Of a stretch of DNA of 64,000 nt, positions 9,626-20,601 are shown one piece after another (the stretch's first letter is position 1; every line of letters begins with the position of its first letter). The notes under the pieces are model-generated. The model was not told the DNA's origin. It saw nothing but the letters and a program-made list of their open reading frames with translations, and made no database searches. A program made the translations under genes and the position numbers. Source of the DNA: Amyelois transitella (lineage: Eukaryota > Arthropoda > Insecta > Lepidoptera > Pyralidae); contig NC_083507.1 of the NCBI RefSeq assembly GCF_032362555.1, positions 3,847,001 through 3,911,000 of the forward strand, read 5' to 3'.

Positions 9626-11224
9626 TTATAAGAATTACGAATGAGTGTGAGTGTTATTGGTATTATAAACATCAGAGTAAAGAAATATAAGCAGAAATCT
9701 CCGAACTGCTAAGCTATTAGGAATTACACGTGTTATTGTGAGTCAACCATAAAAGATAGACTTATGCTGTCTTGGGATATTTTTTTAATAATTTTATGTA
9801 GAATGTTTCCGTTGTACCTGGTTTTGCTGTTTCTTTAACCACTAAGGCTGCACACGCGACGGAAGCTTAAAAAATCAAGTAATTTCTCCCGTTCTCCCAA
9901 CATTTCCTTTCACTGCTCTGCTCCTATTGATTGTAGCGTAATGAAAAGTATACTATAACCTGCTCAGGAGTATGAAGTATAACTGCACCAAGTTTCGTTA
10001 AAATCTGTCAAGTAGTTTTTGTTTCTATAAAGAACATACAGACAGACAGACAGACAGACAGACAAAAATTTTACTGATTGCATTTTTGGCATCAGTATCG
10101 ATCACTAATCACCCCCTGATAGTTATTTTGAAAAAATATTCCATGTACAGAATTGACCTCTCTACAGATTTATTATAAGTATAGATTTGAACCATGCATG
10201 CTAATCTGATAGCATAAAAACAAAGTATAGGGAAAGGTTATCGCTGATCCGAATTCCATTAGTTATTCAATTGCACATATTCTAAAATTATGGGTTACAT
10301 ATGTAAGTATTGAACAAACTAAATTTTTGAGTCTACTGATTTAAAATGGTTAAATGTTATAAGAAAAAGACCCTAAACTACGAAATAATTTTCAAAGATA
10401 TTCTTATATTTATTTAGTCGGTATAGGATAGAAAGGATCATTTTTACTTAAATGCACAATGTAGTTAAAATTTAAAATATTTTGATAATTCATAAAACAA
10501 CTTTATATATATTTTAATGTAACCGCCCCTAATATTTTAAACAAAATCGTTGGCAAGCATTTCAAACTTAGAATAAAACTTGTTGAAAACTGAAGTCGAA
10601 TCTGAGACCAGTTCAGGCAAATTCACGAGCAATAAATGCATCTTGAAGTTGGCAACTGTCGTGTTTACAAACTACTCCGTGCATTCCTCTTGAAACTTTA
10701 ATGTCGCCATTACGCCATAGTTGCTTGGAGAGTTTGTATGTTTAGTTTTAGATTATAGTGCGTGAAATATATAATGTTTGAATAACCGAGACTTCACAGG
10801 CATTCACAGTTATTTATCGAAGAAAGGTCAAGTAATAGCTATAGATACTTTAATTCCGTTCTTCCTCAGGACTTTATTTATCCATGTTAAAGGTAAATAA
10901 GGTAAACAAATGTTTAAAGGAATTAATTATTTAAATTGAATTAACAACATAAAATCTAAATCTCTTATTGTATTGTATTATTGTATCGCTAGTATATAAT
11001 AAAATAAGTACTCACCAATGTGACACAAGATCAATAAGTGCTACGAGTCGTAGCAGTATTCGTAGGAGGGAATGCTACGAGCCGTAACATTATTCGTAGC
11101 AAGGCTACGATTAGAATTCTCGTAAACAAAATTTCTTCGAATAAGGGTAGACTACTTTATTAATGTAACATAAACTTATATATTAGAATATTCTGAACAG
11201 TCTGCGAAACACATGACAAAAAAA
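9626..11224. other. Non-coding stretch with a degenerate repeat
   Basis: About 9950-10190 contains text common in lepidopteran interspersed repeats (ACCAAGTTTCGTTAAAATCT, a (CAGA)n run at 10034-10063, and a TTATTATAAGTATAGAT end). The rest is AT-rich with no gene. At 11040-11105 the motif CTACGAGTCGTAGC/CTACGAGCCGTAAC recurs. Confidence 0.5.
11041..11112. repeat. CTACGA-CGTAG motif repeats
   Basis: CTACGAGTCGTAG, ATTCGTAG, CTACGAGCCGTA, ATTCGTAG and CTACGA follow in close succession, forming short overlapping palindromes. A related set lies at 35826-36066. Possibly two remnants of one small element. Confidence 0.5.
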
Positions 11225-11367
11225 TCCGTACTAATATTGTAATGTATTTGTGTGTTTCACGTTAAAACCACTTAACTGATCTCCATGAAATTTTGCATGC
11301 ATACAGTGTGGTGTACGCAGAAGGATATAGGATGCTTTTTGCGTGCCGAGGCGTGGGCGTAAGCTAG
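11225..11367 (+). mobile_element. Short Helitron-like element (143 bp)
   Basis: Begins TCCGTACTAATATTGTAATG and ends GTAAGCTAG, flanked A|...|T. The body contains CTCCATGAAATTTTGCATGC, shared with 12373-12606, and AGAAGGATATAGG near the end. Confidence 0.55.
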
Positions 11368-12372
11368 TCAAATTATTAAAACATCACTTACAATAACAAG
11401 CTGCAGAATATTAACTGCTAAGGTTACTAAAACATCCATATTAAAACATTGATTGTACCTTAAAGATCAACATTTAGTTATAACAAGCTTATATTAAATT
11501 AAAAATTAAAACAGTTTAATTAAATTGATATTACATACGAATCATTTCCAAACTTAATTCATTAATTCTTTTGATTTTCAAGACCTGTGTCCAATTATAT
11601 TTAGAAGTCAATTGGGATTCCCTCCAAATTAAACAGACTCTTTGTCTAATCTACAAAATTAGAAATTAATTTACTTGATTTACTTTTTCGGGATTGTAAT
11701 TTTGGATTGTTAAGCTGCTGTTTAATCAGCACAATACGAGCAACAAATGTCATCATTTAATTTAGTATTCAGTACGTATTCCCTATTCAAAACCATGTAA
11801 AGGTTTTTATATGTATGTATCGTACACTATGTACCTGGTTTTTAAATAAATATTCATTCATTAATTTTGTATGTCATATGGTCCTTCTTTTAATATTGCA
11901 TCATTCAGATAACTTGGATGTTAATTGTATGTTTCAAGTTTTCTTAAACATTGAATATGTTATACTTAAATAAATCGTTTTGCAGTACATGCTAAAGAAG
12001 ATTTAAAATGTTAGTTTCTAAAGTGGGAAGTAGTGGGTAGGCGGCCCACAGTGAAAGATATTATATTAAGTAAGTTGGTCAGTTACACATAATAACTTTT
12101 GTCTGACCTGCGTGACTCAACTAACAGGGAAATATAACCCTGGAGAGGTACAAAATTATGAAATAAATATAGTATGTATTATTTATTCTGAACAACATTC
12201 AATGAATTCAGTAGATTAATGGATTGACTTAACCTCTAGTTTACTTGAGCCAGTTTCCTGGTACATATTTGATGATACGGCGAGCAACAAGTTTGGCCTG
12301 TTTGATAGAATGTGCCGAAACAACTGTTTGGAACTTATATTTCCTTTATTGTAACTGATCGGGTTTCCATAC
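11368..12372. other. AT-rich non-coding stretch
   Basis: No gene, RNA or defined repeat was recognised. Confidence 0.45.
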
Positions 12373-12606
12373 ACAGTAATATTATAAATGTAAAAGTGGG
12401 TTTGTTTGTTTGTTTTTTATTGAAAACTTCACAGTTACCGATCTGCATGAAATTTTCCATAAATATAGTGTGGAGGACGGAGAAGGACATAGGGTACCTT
12501 TCATCCCGGTAAAAACTATAGTTCCGGTGTGATTTGCATAAAATCATGAGATGGTGCTTATGTAGTCGATTTTTTGTAGATGGATTCACGCGGGCAAAGT
12601 TGCGGA
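12373..12606 (+). repeat. Helitron-like repeat, CTAG end lost
   Basis: Starts near AATATTATAAATGTAAAAGT, followed by a TTTG repeat run, CGATCTGCATGAAATTTTCC and GGACGGAGAAGGACATAGG. It ends near TTCACGCGGGCAAAGTTGCG, without a CTAG. ORFs on both strands here are chance readings of the repeat. Confidence 0.6.
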
Positions 12607-12849
12607 TAAAATCTTGTAAACTATGTACGGTGTATAAATTCCAACAAAAAAAATAAAAGAACGGTATAAGTTCTCGGAGGCGTAGGTTGGATATATTATT
12701 ACATGTTAATATTATTACATCAACATTTCAGTGCAAATTATTATCAAAGGAAATATATCCTCTTAAATCCTATACGAGTATGTTCTTACCTACTTTGAAT
12801 AGCTTACATAACATGTCAACGTGTATAAGCACTCCCACATTTTCACATC

Positions 12850-13040
12850 TTTACTTATACTAGCTTCACCTACGTGAATTTAGCGCCATATACTATATGT
12901 ATATAAGAAAGCAACGCAATTAGCACCACCTACAAAAAGCGACGAACGCCACCTGTAAAAAAATACAGGTTTTTCACAAATCCCGTGGGAACTATAGTTT
13001 TGACCGGGATGCAAGGAACTCTATGTCCTCCTCCAGACTC
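12850..13040 (-). repeat. Diverged Helitron-like repeat fragment
   Basis: Contains TATACTAGCTTCACCTACGT at one end and CCCGTGGGAACTATAGTTTT with ACTCTATGTCCTCCTCCAGA at the other, the reverse orientation of the 12373-12606 family (ACTATAGTTCC, GGAGGACGGAGAAGGACATA). Confidence 0.5.
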
Positions 13041-13276
13041 TTAATTATATATACGTGTATATTTCAAGAAGATTAATTCAGAAGATAACATGTGAAGAGG
13101 TAACAAACAAATAATTAGTTGGGATTTGTAGGACTTATAAGACTTAATACTATAACTATTTCTAGAATTTTGTCTATCACAAGGTATGTTTATAATAAGC
13201 ACTTTTGAAATAAGAAACGAAATTTGATACTATTTTTGCGACAAAATTGCTGAAAACTGATGAATTTTTAATCATA

Positions 13277-13326
13277 ATTGAGTATTTTATGTTCAAATCA
13301 ACATATTAGAACATAAAATACTCAAT
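13277..13326. repeat. Perfect 18-bp inverted repeat
   Basis: Arms ATTGAGTATTTTATGTTC (13277-13294) and its exact reverse complement (13309-13326) enclose a 14-nt loop. Confidence 0.85.
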
Positions 13327-14720
13327 ATACGTACCTACATTCCACGCCAATAAAATTGCTAGTCTTACAAAATACGGAGAAATACACGAGATAAACAACG
13401 AGACACATTTGGCAAGAAACTGACGGGCGTAAACTAAAACCTTAATTCGCGTGCTCTCAAATACAAAGCTCATAGTCAAAAGCAAAGTGCACGTAACTTG
13501 GATTTCTACAAAGTTCTGGGTTAATTAACTAGATCAAAGTCTGTTTGAGTAGTATCAGACTGGAGATTATTGTGAAATGGTCCTATTCTAGTGCGAGAGT
13601 TAACATTGTCAAATCTTTTGACGGCATATACATATACATGTATGGCAGACACTGATAATGTTATTGAATGTATGTGTACCGTTAAAATTTGAGAGTAAAG
13701 TGTACTTACTGTATACTAACACAATAAAATGTTTTAATGTGAATTAATATCGATATACTATGAATTTTATCTATTTTTTATTTATTTAAGAATCATTCCA
13801 CTGAGACTCCCTATTAGCACATTATTGTTTTACAGGCTTGACCCCAAGGAATTATGCAACCGGGACGGAAATCCGCCAGGATTGTGATGACAATGTCAGC
13901 GTTCATGAAATCTAAAGAGAAGTGCCTTGACCGACCAGACGGTCAGTGATTTTTGTTAACTGTTTCAAATGGGATCAAAGTAGTTTTTGGTGGATTTTGG
14001 TTTGTTCAAAAACCAAAAAAGGTTAGGTAGTTAGGAATCGAAGCTGTAACCTCAAAGCGATAGAGCCAACATGCAGGTCGCTGGACCAACAATGTGGGAA
14101 AGACTATATCTCTGTGTAAACAACAACAGCAACAAAGCACATTACGCATTCAGATCCGGCATTGAAAACATTTTAGCCAAATTAATTTTTAAGCAGATCG
14201 TCCCGTTCGCTGAAACGGTCGCGTTCATTTACGCGCTTCATTTATTCAGCGCGCATACGCTCATCTTCCTCGGAAACAGGGGCTACCAGGTATTAAATTA
14301 AAGTTGTAATACAAAGCATTACACATAATATAAAAGTAGATACACAAATTTTGCCCATATACACTGAAACAAAATAAGAAAAAGGTTGATTGAATGAAGG
14401 ATTATTATGTGATTACTTATATGCGACCACCTACTTAAAAGCATACCTTTACACACTCGTATCATGTTTTACCTCTAAAAGGGTAGAAGAGGTAGAGCCA
14501 ATAGTCGTTTGTAGATACAAAGGCCAAGTTCAGCTGACTCTTCCAATGATGAATATGACATTCAGATGTAGTCAGATGTTGCTATATTCCCACGCCTGAA
14601 TAATTCCAAGGGTTTCCCTCAATTAAGTTTTATAATATTTTTTGGAAGAAATGCGACTGATTCTTACTACATATGTTTTGCTATAGGACCATATGAAAAC
14701 CTTTTTTTTTAATCGTTAAA
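13327..14720. other. Non-coding stretch
   Basis: A less AT-rich patch at 13837-13960 follows a splice-acceptor-like TTGTTTTACAG, but every frame is short and no family is recognised. A 76-codon ORF at 14071-14301 is likewise unrecognised. Confidence 0.4.
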
Positions 14721-14932
14721 TACATATAATCACATCTATATACCTTGCGAGGTAGGCAGAGCCAACAGTATTGGAAAGACTGAAAAAAATGACAGTTTGC
14801 TTGCCCATCGTCTAAAAGAAGAATCCCAAGTTTATAAGCCTATTCCTTAGTCGCCTTTTAAGATATATATAAGAATGAGACGGAGTGGTTCTATTCTTTT
14901 TTTATTGGTGTTGTGAACCAAACGGCATTTTT
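14721..14932 (-). repeat. SINE-like repeat with internal deletion
   Basis: Runs from ACATATAATCACATCTATAT through GCCAACAGTATTGGAAAGAC to GGTGTTGTGAACCAAACGGC. The middle (CAGCTGTTTGGCTT block) is deleted. Confidence 0.8.
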
Positions 14933-15744
14933 GATAGTTCTGCTTTTTAAAATTGACGTAAACTGAATTACGCACAACAATTATCCATGTGGCACAAAGG
15001 GCGCTATTGAGTTTACAAGACACTTGTAACTGACTGAGACGCCTTATATTCCGTTACCAAACGTCCGCGTTGGGTAAATTTTCTAGCTATTCCAAATCTT
15101 AGCCGAAAAAACAAAATTGTGTTGTTTATTTAAAAAATAACACGATTTTTGGCTGAAACTGAAATAAAGAGCGGAAGTCCCTGGTAAAAAATGTTAATAA
15201 TTTAAATCATAGCGGTTCCTAGGTTTATATAAGCGTTCATAAAATTCTCCATTGACCGCGGTACAATGGCGGACAATGGACGGAAAACTTGACTCGTGGA
15301 CACAATGGATAGCCGACAACTTCCACTCAGGCTTGAGCTGTTATTTGACTCTTTAGTCAGTGAATAAAGCACCTCTAACGTCTCTGTCGTCGCAATCATT
15401 GCCCGTTTCCCGCTGTTATTGATTGCTGCAAATTGATATATTTGTGCATACATAAACTTATTTAATCATTGCAAAAAACTTAGATTCGCTGCATTCGAAA
15501 GATTGGATTGATAAAAAAAACTAAGTATCATTAGCCACGATGTATAATTAAGATTTTCTTTTAGAGTACCTACTTCAAACTTCAAGGAAATAGTTAAAGT
15601 TGTTAAATAATAGTTTCAGTTGTCCTTTGATAGAAGTGGAATAAGTAGATCCTGAAATTAATAATTTTTACTAAGAAATAATTACAAAATTTGTCTTTCT
15701 CTTTCAGCTTTAAGTCACAAAATATGCATATATACCTACATATA
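14933..15744. other. Non-coding stretch
   Basis: No family was recognised for the 83-codon minus-strand ORF at 15202-15453, and no repeat family is evident. Confidence 0.4.
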
Positions 15745-15850
15745 TCAGTCTCGGAAGACTGAAAGGCCTTGTTCAGCTGTATTGAAATTTAGATAGCGAC
15801 ACGTTGCTTGCCCATCGCCTAAGTGGTTAATGCCAAGTTAATCAGCCTTG
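15745..15850 (-). repeat. SINE-like repeat fragment
   Basis: Central part only: GACTGAAAGGCCTTGTTCAG, then CGTTGCTTGCCCATCGCCTA. Confidence 0.65.
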
Positions 15851-16106
15851 ATTGAGTTTTACAATCTGCACGGGAAGAGAAGCAGCTGGCACACACTATG
15901 TTTTTTTAGTTATCAGACCAGCATGGAAGCTTCCAACCTCAAGCAGCTAGCATTCCCGGAATAGAGCACAACTTCTTCGTTAATTTTGTAATATAACCTA
16001 GAGTGAAGAAAGTCCTATAAACATGAACGAATAAGAAAGCTCAAGGAAGTGGGTCAAAAAGGCTTCACATGTTTATTCTCTGATGACTTTCACATGTTTT
16101 GACGTG

Positions 16107-16815
16107 ACGTCACGTCCGGAGCATTTGCACGCAAACCCACGGCCGTTTCAGTGTCCGGTACTCTACGCACCGGATGTCAGTTTTCAAGTGAGTAAATTCC
16201 TTTGAACTTGGAATAAATATCCACTTTTTCGAACATAGATGATGTAAAAAGGGATACTTACTGGCTGATTAACAAGTAACTTTCGGAGAAAGTTAATTCC
16301 ATTAATCTGGTAGGCAGCCAAGCGTAAGACGTCAAAAAAAAATATCTTGTCATTTGTTTTGTGTTAAAAGTCGACCAGAAATACTAGGATGCAAAACATA
16401 TAATTTAAAGGGATGTTTCAAACGAACACAGAATCCCCATGTTCATAAAATATTACGTGACAACACGTCCGGTGAGCATACAACCCGCGGCGGGATGTTT
16501 CCCGTGTCCGGTGTTTGACGCGCCGGATACCAGCGTCCGGTACGTAGAGTTAAACGTAGAGTAGAGACAGACAATGCCTTGCTCATTCATCATAAATTAT
16601 AAATTTTTACATGGTTACAAACAAAAAACAAAAGTTTTTATAACACGTCACATCATCCCTACTGTCTAAACAGACCTGCACTAGTAAGTAGCTATTCTTC
16701 ACTCTGGTGCAATAGTATGTAAAAAAAAAAGATTACAAGACAACACGTCCGACGAGCATACAACCAGCGGCGGGCCGGACGCTGGCGTCCGGTAGGTACA
16801 GTTAAACGCTTTATA
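16107..16815. repeat. Three diverged copies of a GC-rich CGTCCGG repeat
   Basis: Related blocks lie at about 16107-16190, 16450-16555 and 16735-16815. Each has ACGTCCG, then GAGCAT with ACAACC/AAACCC, then GGCGGG or GGCCG, then CGTCCGGTA/TGTCCGGTA, and in two cases AGTTAAACG. The blocks are much richer in G and C than the intervening DNA. The family is not recognised. Confidence 0.65.
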
Positions 16816-16878
16816 AGAAAATGCTTCATTCGATGTATATTAAGAGCGTCGATGGTCGAACGGTTTAGGTCACCGAAA

Positions 16879-16955
16879 CCTGTACAATCAGGCAGTTGCC
16901 TGATTGTACAGGACATATCCAGTTGGATATGTCACCATAATCCAATATGGATTAT
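16879..16955. repeat. Three consecutive palindromes
   Basis: P1 at 16879-16912 has 16-bp perfect arms around GT. P2 at 16912-16933 has GACATATCCA and TGGATATGTC around GT. P3 at 16937-16955 has ATAATCCA and TGGATTAT around ATA. P1 and P2 share a base; P3 follows after 3 bp. Confidence 0.9.
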
Positions 16956-17794
16956 TATGTTAAACTGTAAAACACACCAAGTACAATTTCAAAATAAATA
17001 ACACGTCTATTCACCAGGAAAACCATCCATAAAATAATTCAAATTACGAAATTGAAACCACGGGATAATATTATCAGTAAGTAAAGCTTTTAAGAATCCA
17101 GTAAAACCTTTTGCAGCTTTTATCTCGACGCGACTAACATTCATGCAGGCATGTACAAAGAGTTTTTAATTTAGATATTCAACGGCTTAAATGTTGTACC
17201 TAGTTGTAAAACAGTTTTTCACAATAATATGAAACAGCTCTCGGTCGCCGTTTTATCATTTCTGTGGTCGCGGTGGTAATGACAAAACAAAAGAAAAACG
17301 GAACTTGCCTCATTCCTCTCGGGAAATTAAAATGCATCGGAGTAAGAACAGTTTTGTTATTATAGTACGAGTAATAAAGGGTGACAAGACGGTTGCAGAA
17401 TTATGCCACGAGTTATTTAATTAATGGAATGATTTTCTTTTTTATGTGTAATAATGTAATATTTTGCAGGCTAGTTCAAGAAAGAAAAATCATTGTGCAT
17501 CAGCTGTTTTTCTTTCCACGCGTATTGTCGATTATTAGAAAATATATTTCTAATTCTTCTATTATGATATAACAACAGACATGATATTGTATATGTGTGT
17601 GCAACTTTATATTTATATATGTATGTGATGTGAAATATTTTTTTATTTAATTTTTTAAACAAAATAAAATGTCAAACAAAATAAAAAAGATACGAAATGA
17701 AGAGCTATGTCCAAAAACGCTAACTTCCAAAATGCATCATGCCAAAAAAATTACGAAAATTTTAATGTATTTGTTGCAATTATCTGCAATAATA
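16956..17794. other. Non-coding stretch
   Basis: AT-rich. Two overlapping ~60-codon ORFs at 17381-17662 on opposite strands are chance readings. No gene recognised. Confidence 0.45.
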
Positions 17795-18015
17795 TCTTTA
17801 TATATATAAAATTCTCGTGTCACAATGTTTGTCTCCGTACTCCTCCAAAACGGCTTTACCGATTTTAACCAAATTTTACATGCATATTCAGTAGGTCTGA
17901 GAATCGGCTAACATCTATTTTTCATACCCCTAAGTGTTAAGGGTTGTCCACCCTTAAAATTTTTTTAACTAGGAATTACTTTATATGGCAAAACAACGTT
18001 TGCCGGGACAGCTAG
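17795..18015 (+). mobile_element. Non-autonomous Helitron (221 bp)
   Basis: Begins TCTTTATATATATAAAATTC and ends CTAG at 18015, flanked by A (17794) and T (18016). A terminal hairpin GGCAAAACAACGTTTGCC (17987-18004) sits just upstream of the CTAG, the diagnostic Helitron 3' structure. Same family as 46049-47721 and 63630-63810. Confidence 0.85.
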
Positions 18016-18067
18016 TATTCTATAGAATTTTGAAGTCTGCGTGTTTCCAAGTTGATCAATCCCCTTA

Positions 18068-18185
18068 TTTACGAACGTTGACAACTCATATGACTTAACT
18101 TTCCTCTCATGCGATCTTTGCGATTAACCACAGAGAAAGAGGGGAGATAAGACATATGTATGTCTTATCAACGTTCGTGAATGGA
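18068..18185. repeat. Small inverted-repeat (MITE-like) element
   Basis: TTTACGAACGTTGACAACTC on the left is mirrored by CTTATCAACGTTCGTGAA on the right, enclosing about 60 bp with ACATATGTATGT. The arms are imperfect and the ends uncertain; no target duplication is evident. Confidence 0.5.
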
Positions 18186-19035
18186 CCCTATAAATTACAG
18201 GCCTATATTTTATTTACTTAAACTACTTTCCTTATAACTTACGAATATATCTGCCTATCTCACTGAAAAATATGCGTAATGATAATTATATTTTAGCACT
18301 CATTTGTACAAACGTAGTCTGCAATAGAAGTGAGGGCTAATGGCGTTTATATCGATTTCGCCACCCGCATGATTGTCACTCAACCATTTATCAAATGCAT
18401 TCAACACATATATACAGATAAGAAAATGTCGTTCCATATTTAAGTAGATTGTTCAGATTTCTACATACTTTTCTCTCACGTCCTTACACTCTTTAGGTAA
18501 GTGTTAAAGTCCATAGTCTTGAAAATACTGACCTTAGTGAAGGCTAGCGAGCTATCAGTCTCCTTTTTCACGAACTTTAACAAGGCATTTCTTTTATCTC
18601 CATCACTTACCCTTTCATTAATAAATTAAGATTCAAAAACAACAGATCAATACACATAATAAGGTCAGTAAAAATCTACTTTATTTTAAAAGATAATTGA
18701 AAATGAGTGTGTATAATTAATTTCTTTTAATAAAATAGTCAGTAAAAATCTAGTGGCTGTACATTAAATATTTTTTCAAACACTTATAGGCGGCGATTAA
18801 AGAAGTGAAAAAAACCAAAAAAAAAATACTTTTTCTTTCAATTTTTTTCTTTTTGTCTGGTACGTTTTAATTATAACTTCCAAACTACTCAAAGATTTAA
18901 GCGCGGATTGCACAGTATAATTATTAAATGGTCAAAACTCTGTTTCGTCAAAATCGGTTAAGGAGGAAGATGAAACTGCTCTGCTTCAAAGCTCAAGAGA
19001 TAAAATCACACTGCAGTTTCTATTGAATTTAAATA
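18186..19035. other. AT-rich non-coding stretch
   Basis: No ORF or repeat family was recognised. Confidence 0.45.
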
Positions 19036-19232
19036 TCCTACTACTATTATAAAGGCGAAAGTTTGTATGGATGTTTGTTACTCTTTCACGCAAAAACTAC
19101 TGAACCGATTACCATGAAATTTGGTATGTAGGTAGCTGAAGACCCAGAATAACACATAGGCTACTTTTTATCCCAGAGTTCCCGCGGGATTGATAGGGTT
19201 TCCATGCGGACGAAGTCGCGGGCGGCCTCTAG
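19036..19232 (+). mobile_element. Helitron-like element (197 bp)
   Basis: TCCTACTACTATTATAAAGG start and GGGCGGCCTCTAG end, flanked A|...|T. It contains CTGAACCGATTACCATGAAA, TTTTATCCCAGAGTTCCCGC and GGACGAAGTCGCGGGCGG. A diverged continuation of similar repeat text (CACGCGGGCGGAGCCGCG) lies just after it, at about 19240-19390. Confidence 0.7.
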
Positions 19233-19390
19233 TCTAATATAAAGTATTAGATGTGGGGGTATAATTTAGTAACGTACAATCTCAATAGATGGCGCTGATT
19301 TACTTGATATAAAAATTTTGTCTGGATTTTAGCATCCACAAATTACGCGAATAACGATCTACACGCGGGCGGAGCCGCGTAATACACCTA

Positions 19391-20458
19391 GTTCCTAAAT
19401 AAATTAAACTAATATGTAAGTACATCTACAGCCAACTGTAGTGTATCTTTGAAATATTGGTTAGATTATCGATTACTACCATGTTCGTGTTATTTTCACA
19501 GCTCCTGAGAAACTTGTGATTAATTGCGTGTTTGCTGTCATTAGTACCCCATACGGGTCTAACAAAGAGAGTAAGATATTTCCAAACAAATACAATACCA
19601 AATAGTACTTCTCAATATTAATTGGTTGAATGGAAGAAATCCCAACTTTTCTACATTTGCTTGTTAATGTTTTTGTATGTGCAATAACGAAAGTGATTTA
19701 TGATCGAAAAACTTCGGCCCACATATTACCTTCTATCTCTTTACACGCTCTTTTTGTATGCCATTTTAAATTCGATGCTTTTGAAAAAAAGTAAAAATTT
19801 AAACTGTGTTCTAAATATGGACAAAACGTTTTTAAGCGTGTAAAATTCTCGCTCGACAGTGAGAGTTTATTATGTTTTCTATATGCTCTTCTGTTTTTCT
19901 ATTGTTTTTCTGACTGATAGATTTTTAATACTATGAACAATACGGAGCTATTTACTTTGTTCACTCGTGCCATATGTTCAAAAACTGTTGTTCCTTATCA
20001 TAAAAACAAAAGCTGCATAAAAATGCTCGTTTGATAACCCCAAAGCTACTCGTCATATCTTATCGTTATCGATCTGCGACTAATATGGGTTATAAACATA
20101 ATCAAATTATAGGTGGACAAGTCCACACTGATATTTCTACCTATTATTAGTAACAAACTATTACAACAGCTTTTATGCCAATAGGAGGGGGAATTTCTTA
20201 CTTAAAATACTATTGCTTTAAGACATAACTCGTGCCTCGGTGGAGAAGTATGTAGAATGTATATTGTATAGTGGAAACAATCCACATGGGGCCATACAAA
20301 CAAACAAGTCCTACAACAAACATTGTACGTACTAATATGAGGAAGTAAAACAATGTATGCGCAACCCGATACCGAGTAACTAAGTTAATAAAAATTCTTA
20401 TTACAGAAAAACGAAAATCCCGACATTTGCAGTAAAACTCATAGTGTTCAAATAGTAA
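19391..20458. other. AT-rich non-coding stretch
   Basis: No gene or repeat family was recognised. The 83-codon minus-strand ORF at 20210-20461 runs into a SINE and is judged spurious. Confidence 0.45.
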
Positions 20459-20601
20459 CAAATTGCTAGCCCATCGCCTAAAAGAAGAATCCTAAGTTTA
20501 GAAGCCTATCTCAGTCGCCTTTTACGACATACATGGGAACGAGATGAGAGATGGAGTGCTCCTATTTTTTTAATGGTGTAGGGAACCACAAGGCACTTTT
20601 T
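20459..20601 (-). repeat. SINE-like repeat, half copy
   Basis: TTGCTAGCCCATCGCCTAAA through CTCAGTCGCCTTTTACGACA to GGGAACCACAAGGCAC. The ATAC end is missing. Confidence 0.8.

Noticed and set aside
13837-13960. Possible exon after TTGTTTTACAG
   Set aside because: The acceptor-like site and better base composition are suggestive, but each frame stops within about 32 codons and no family fits.
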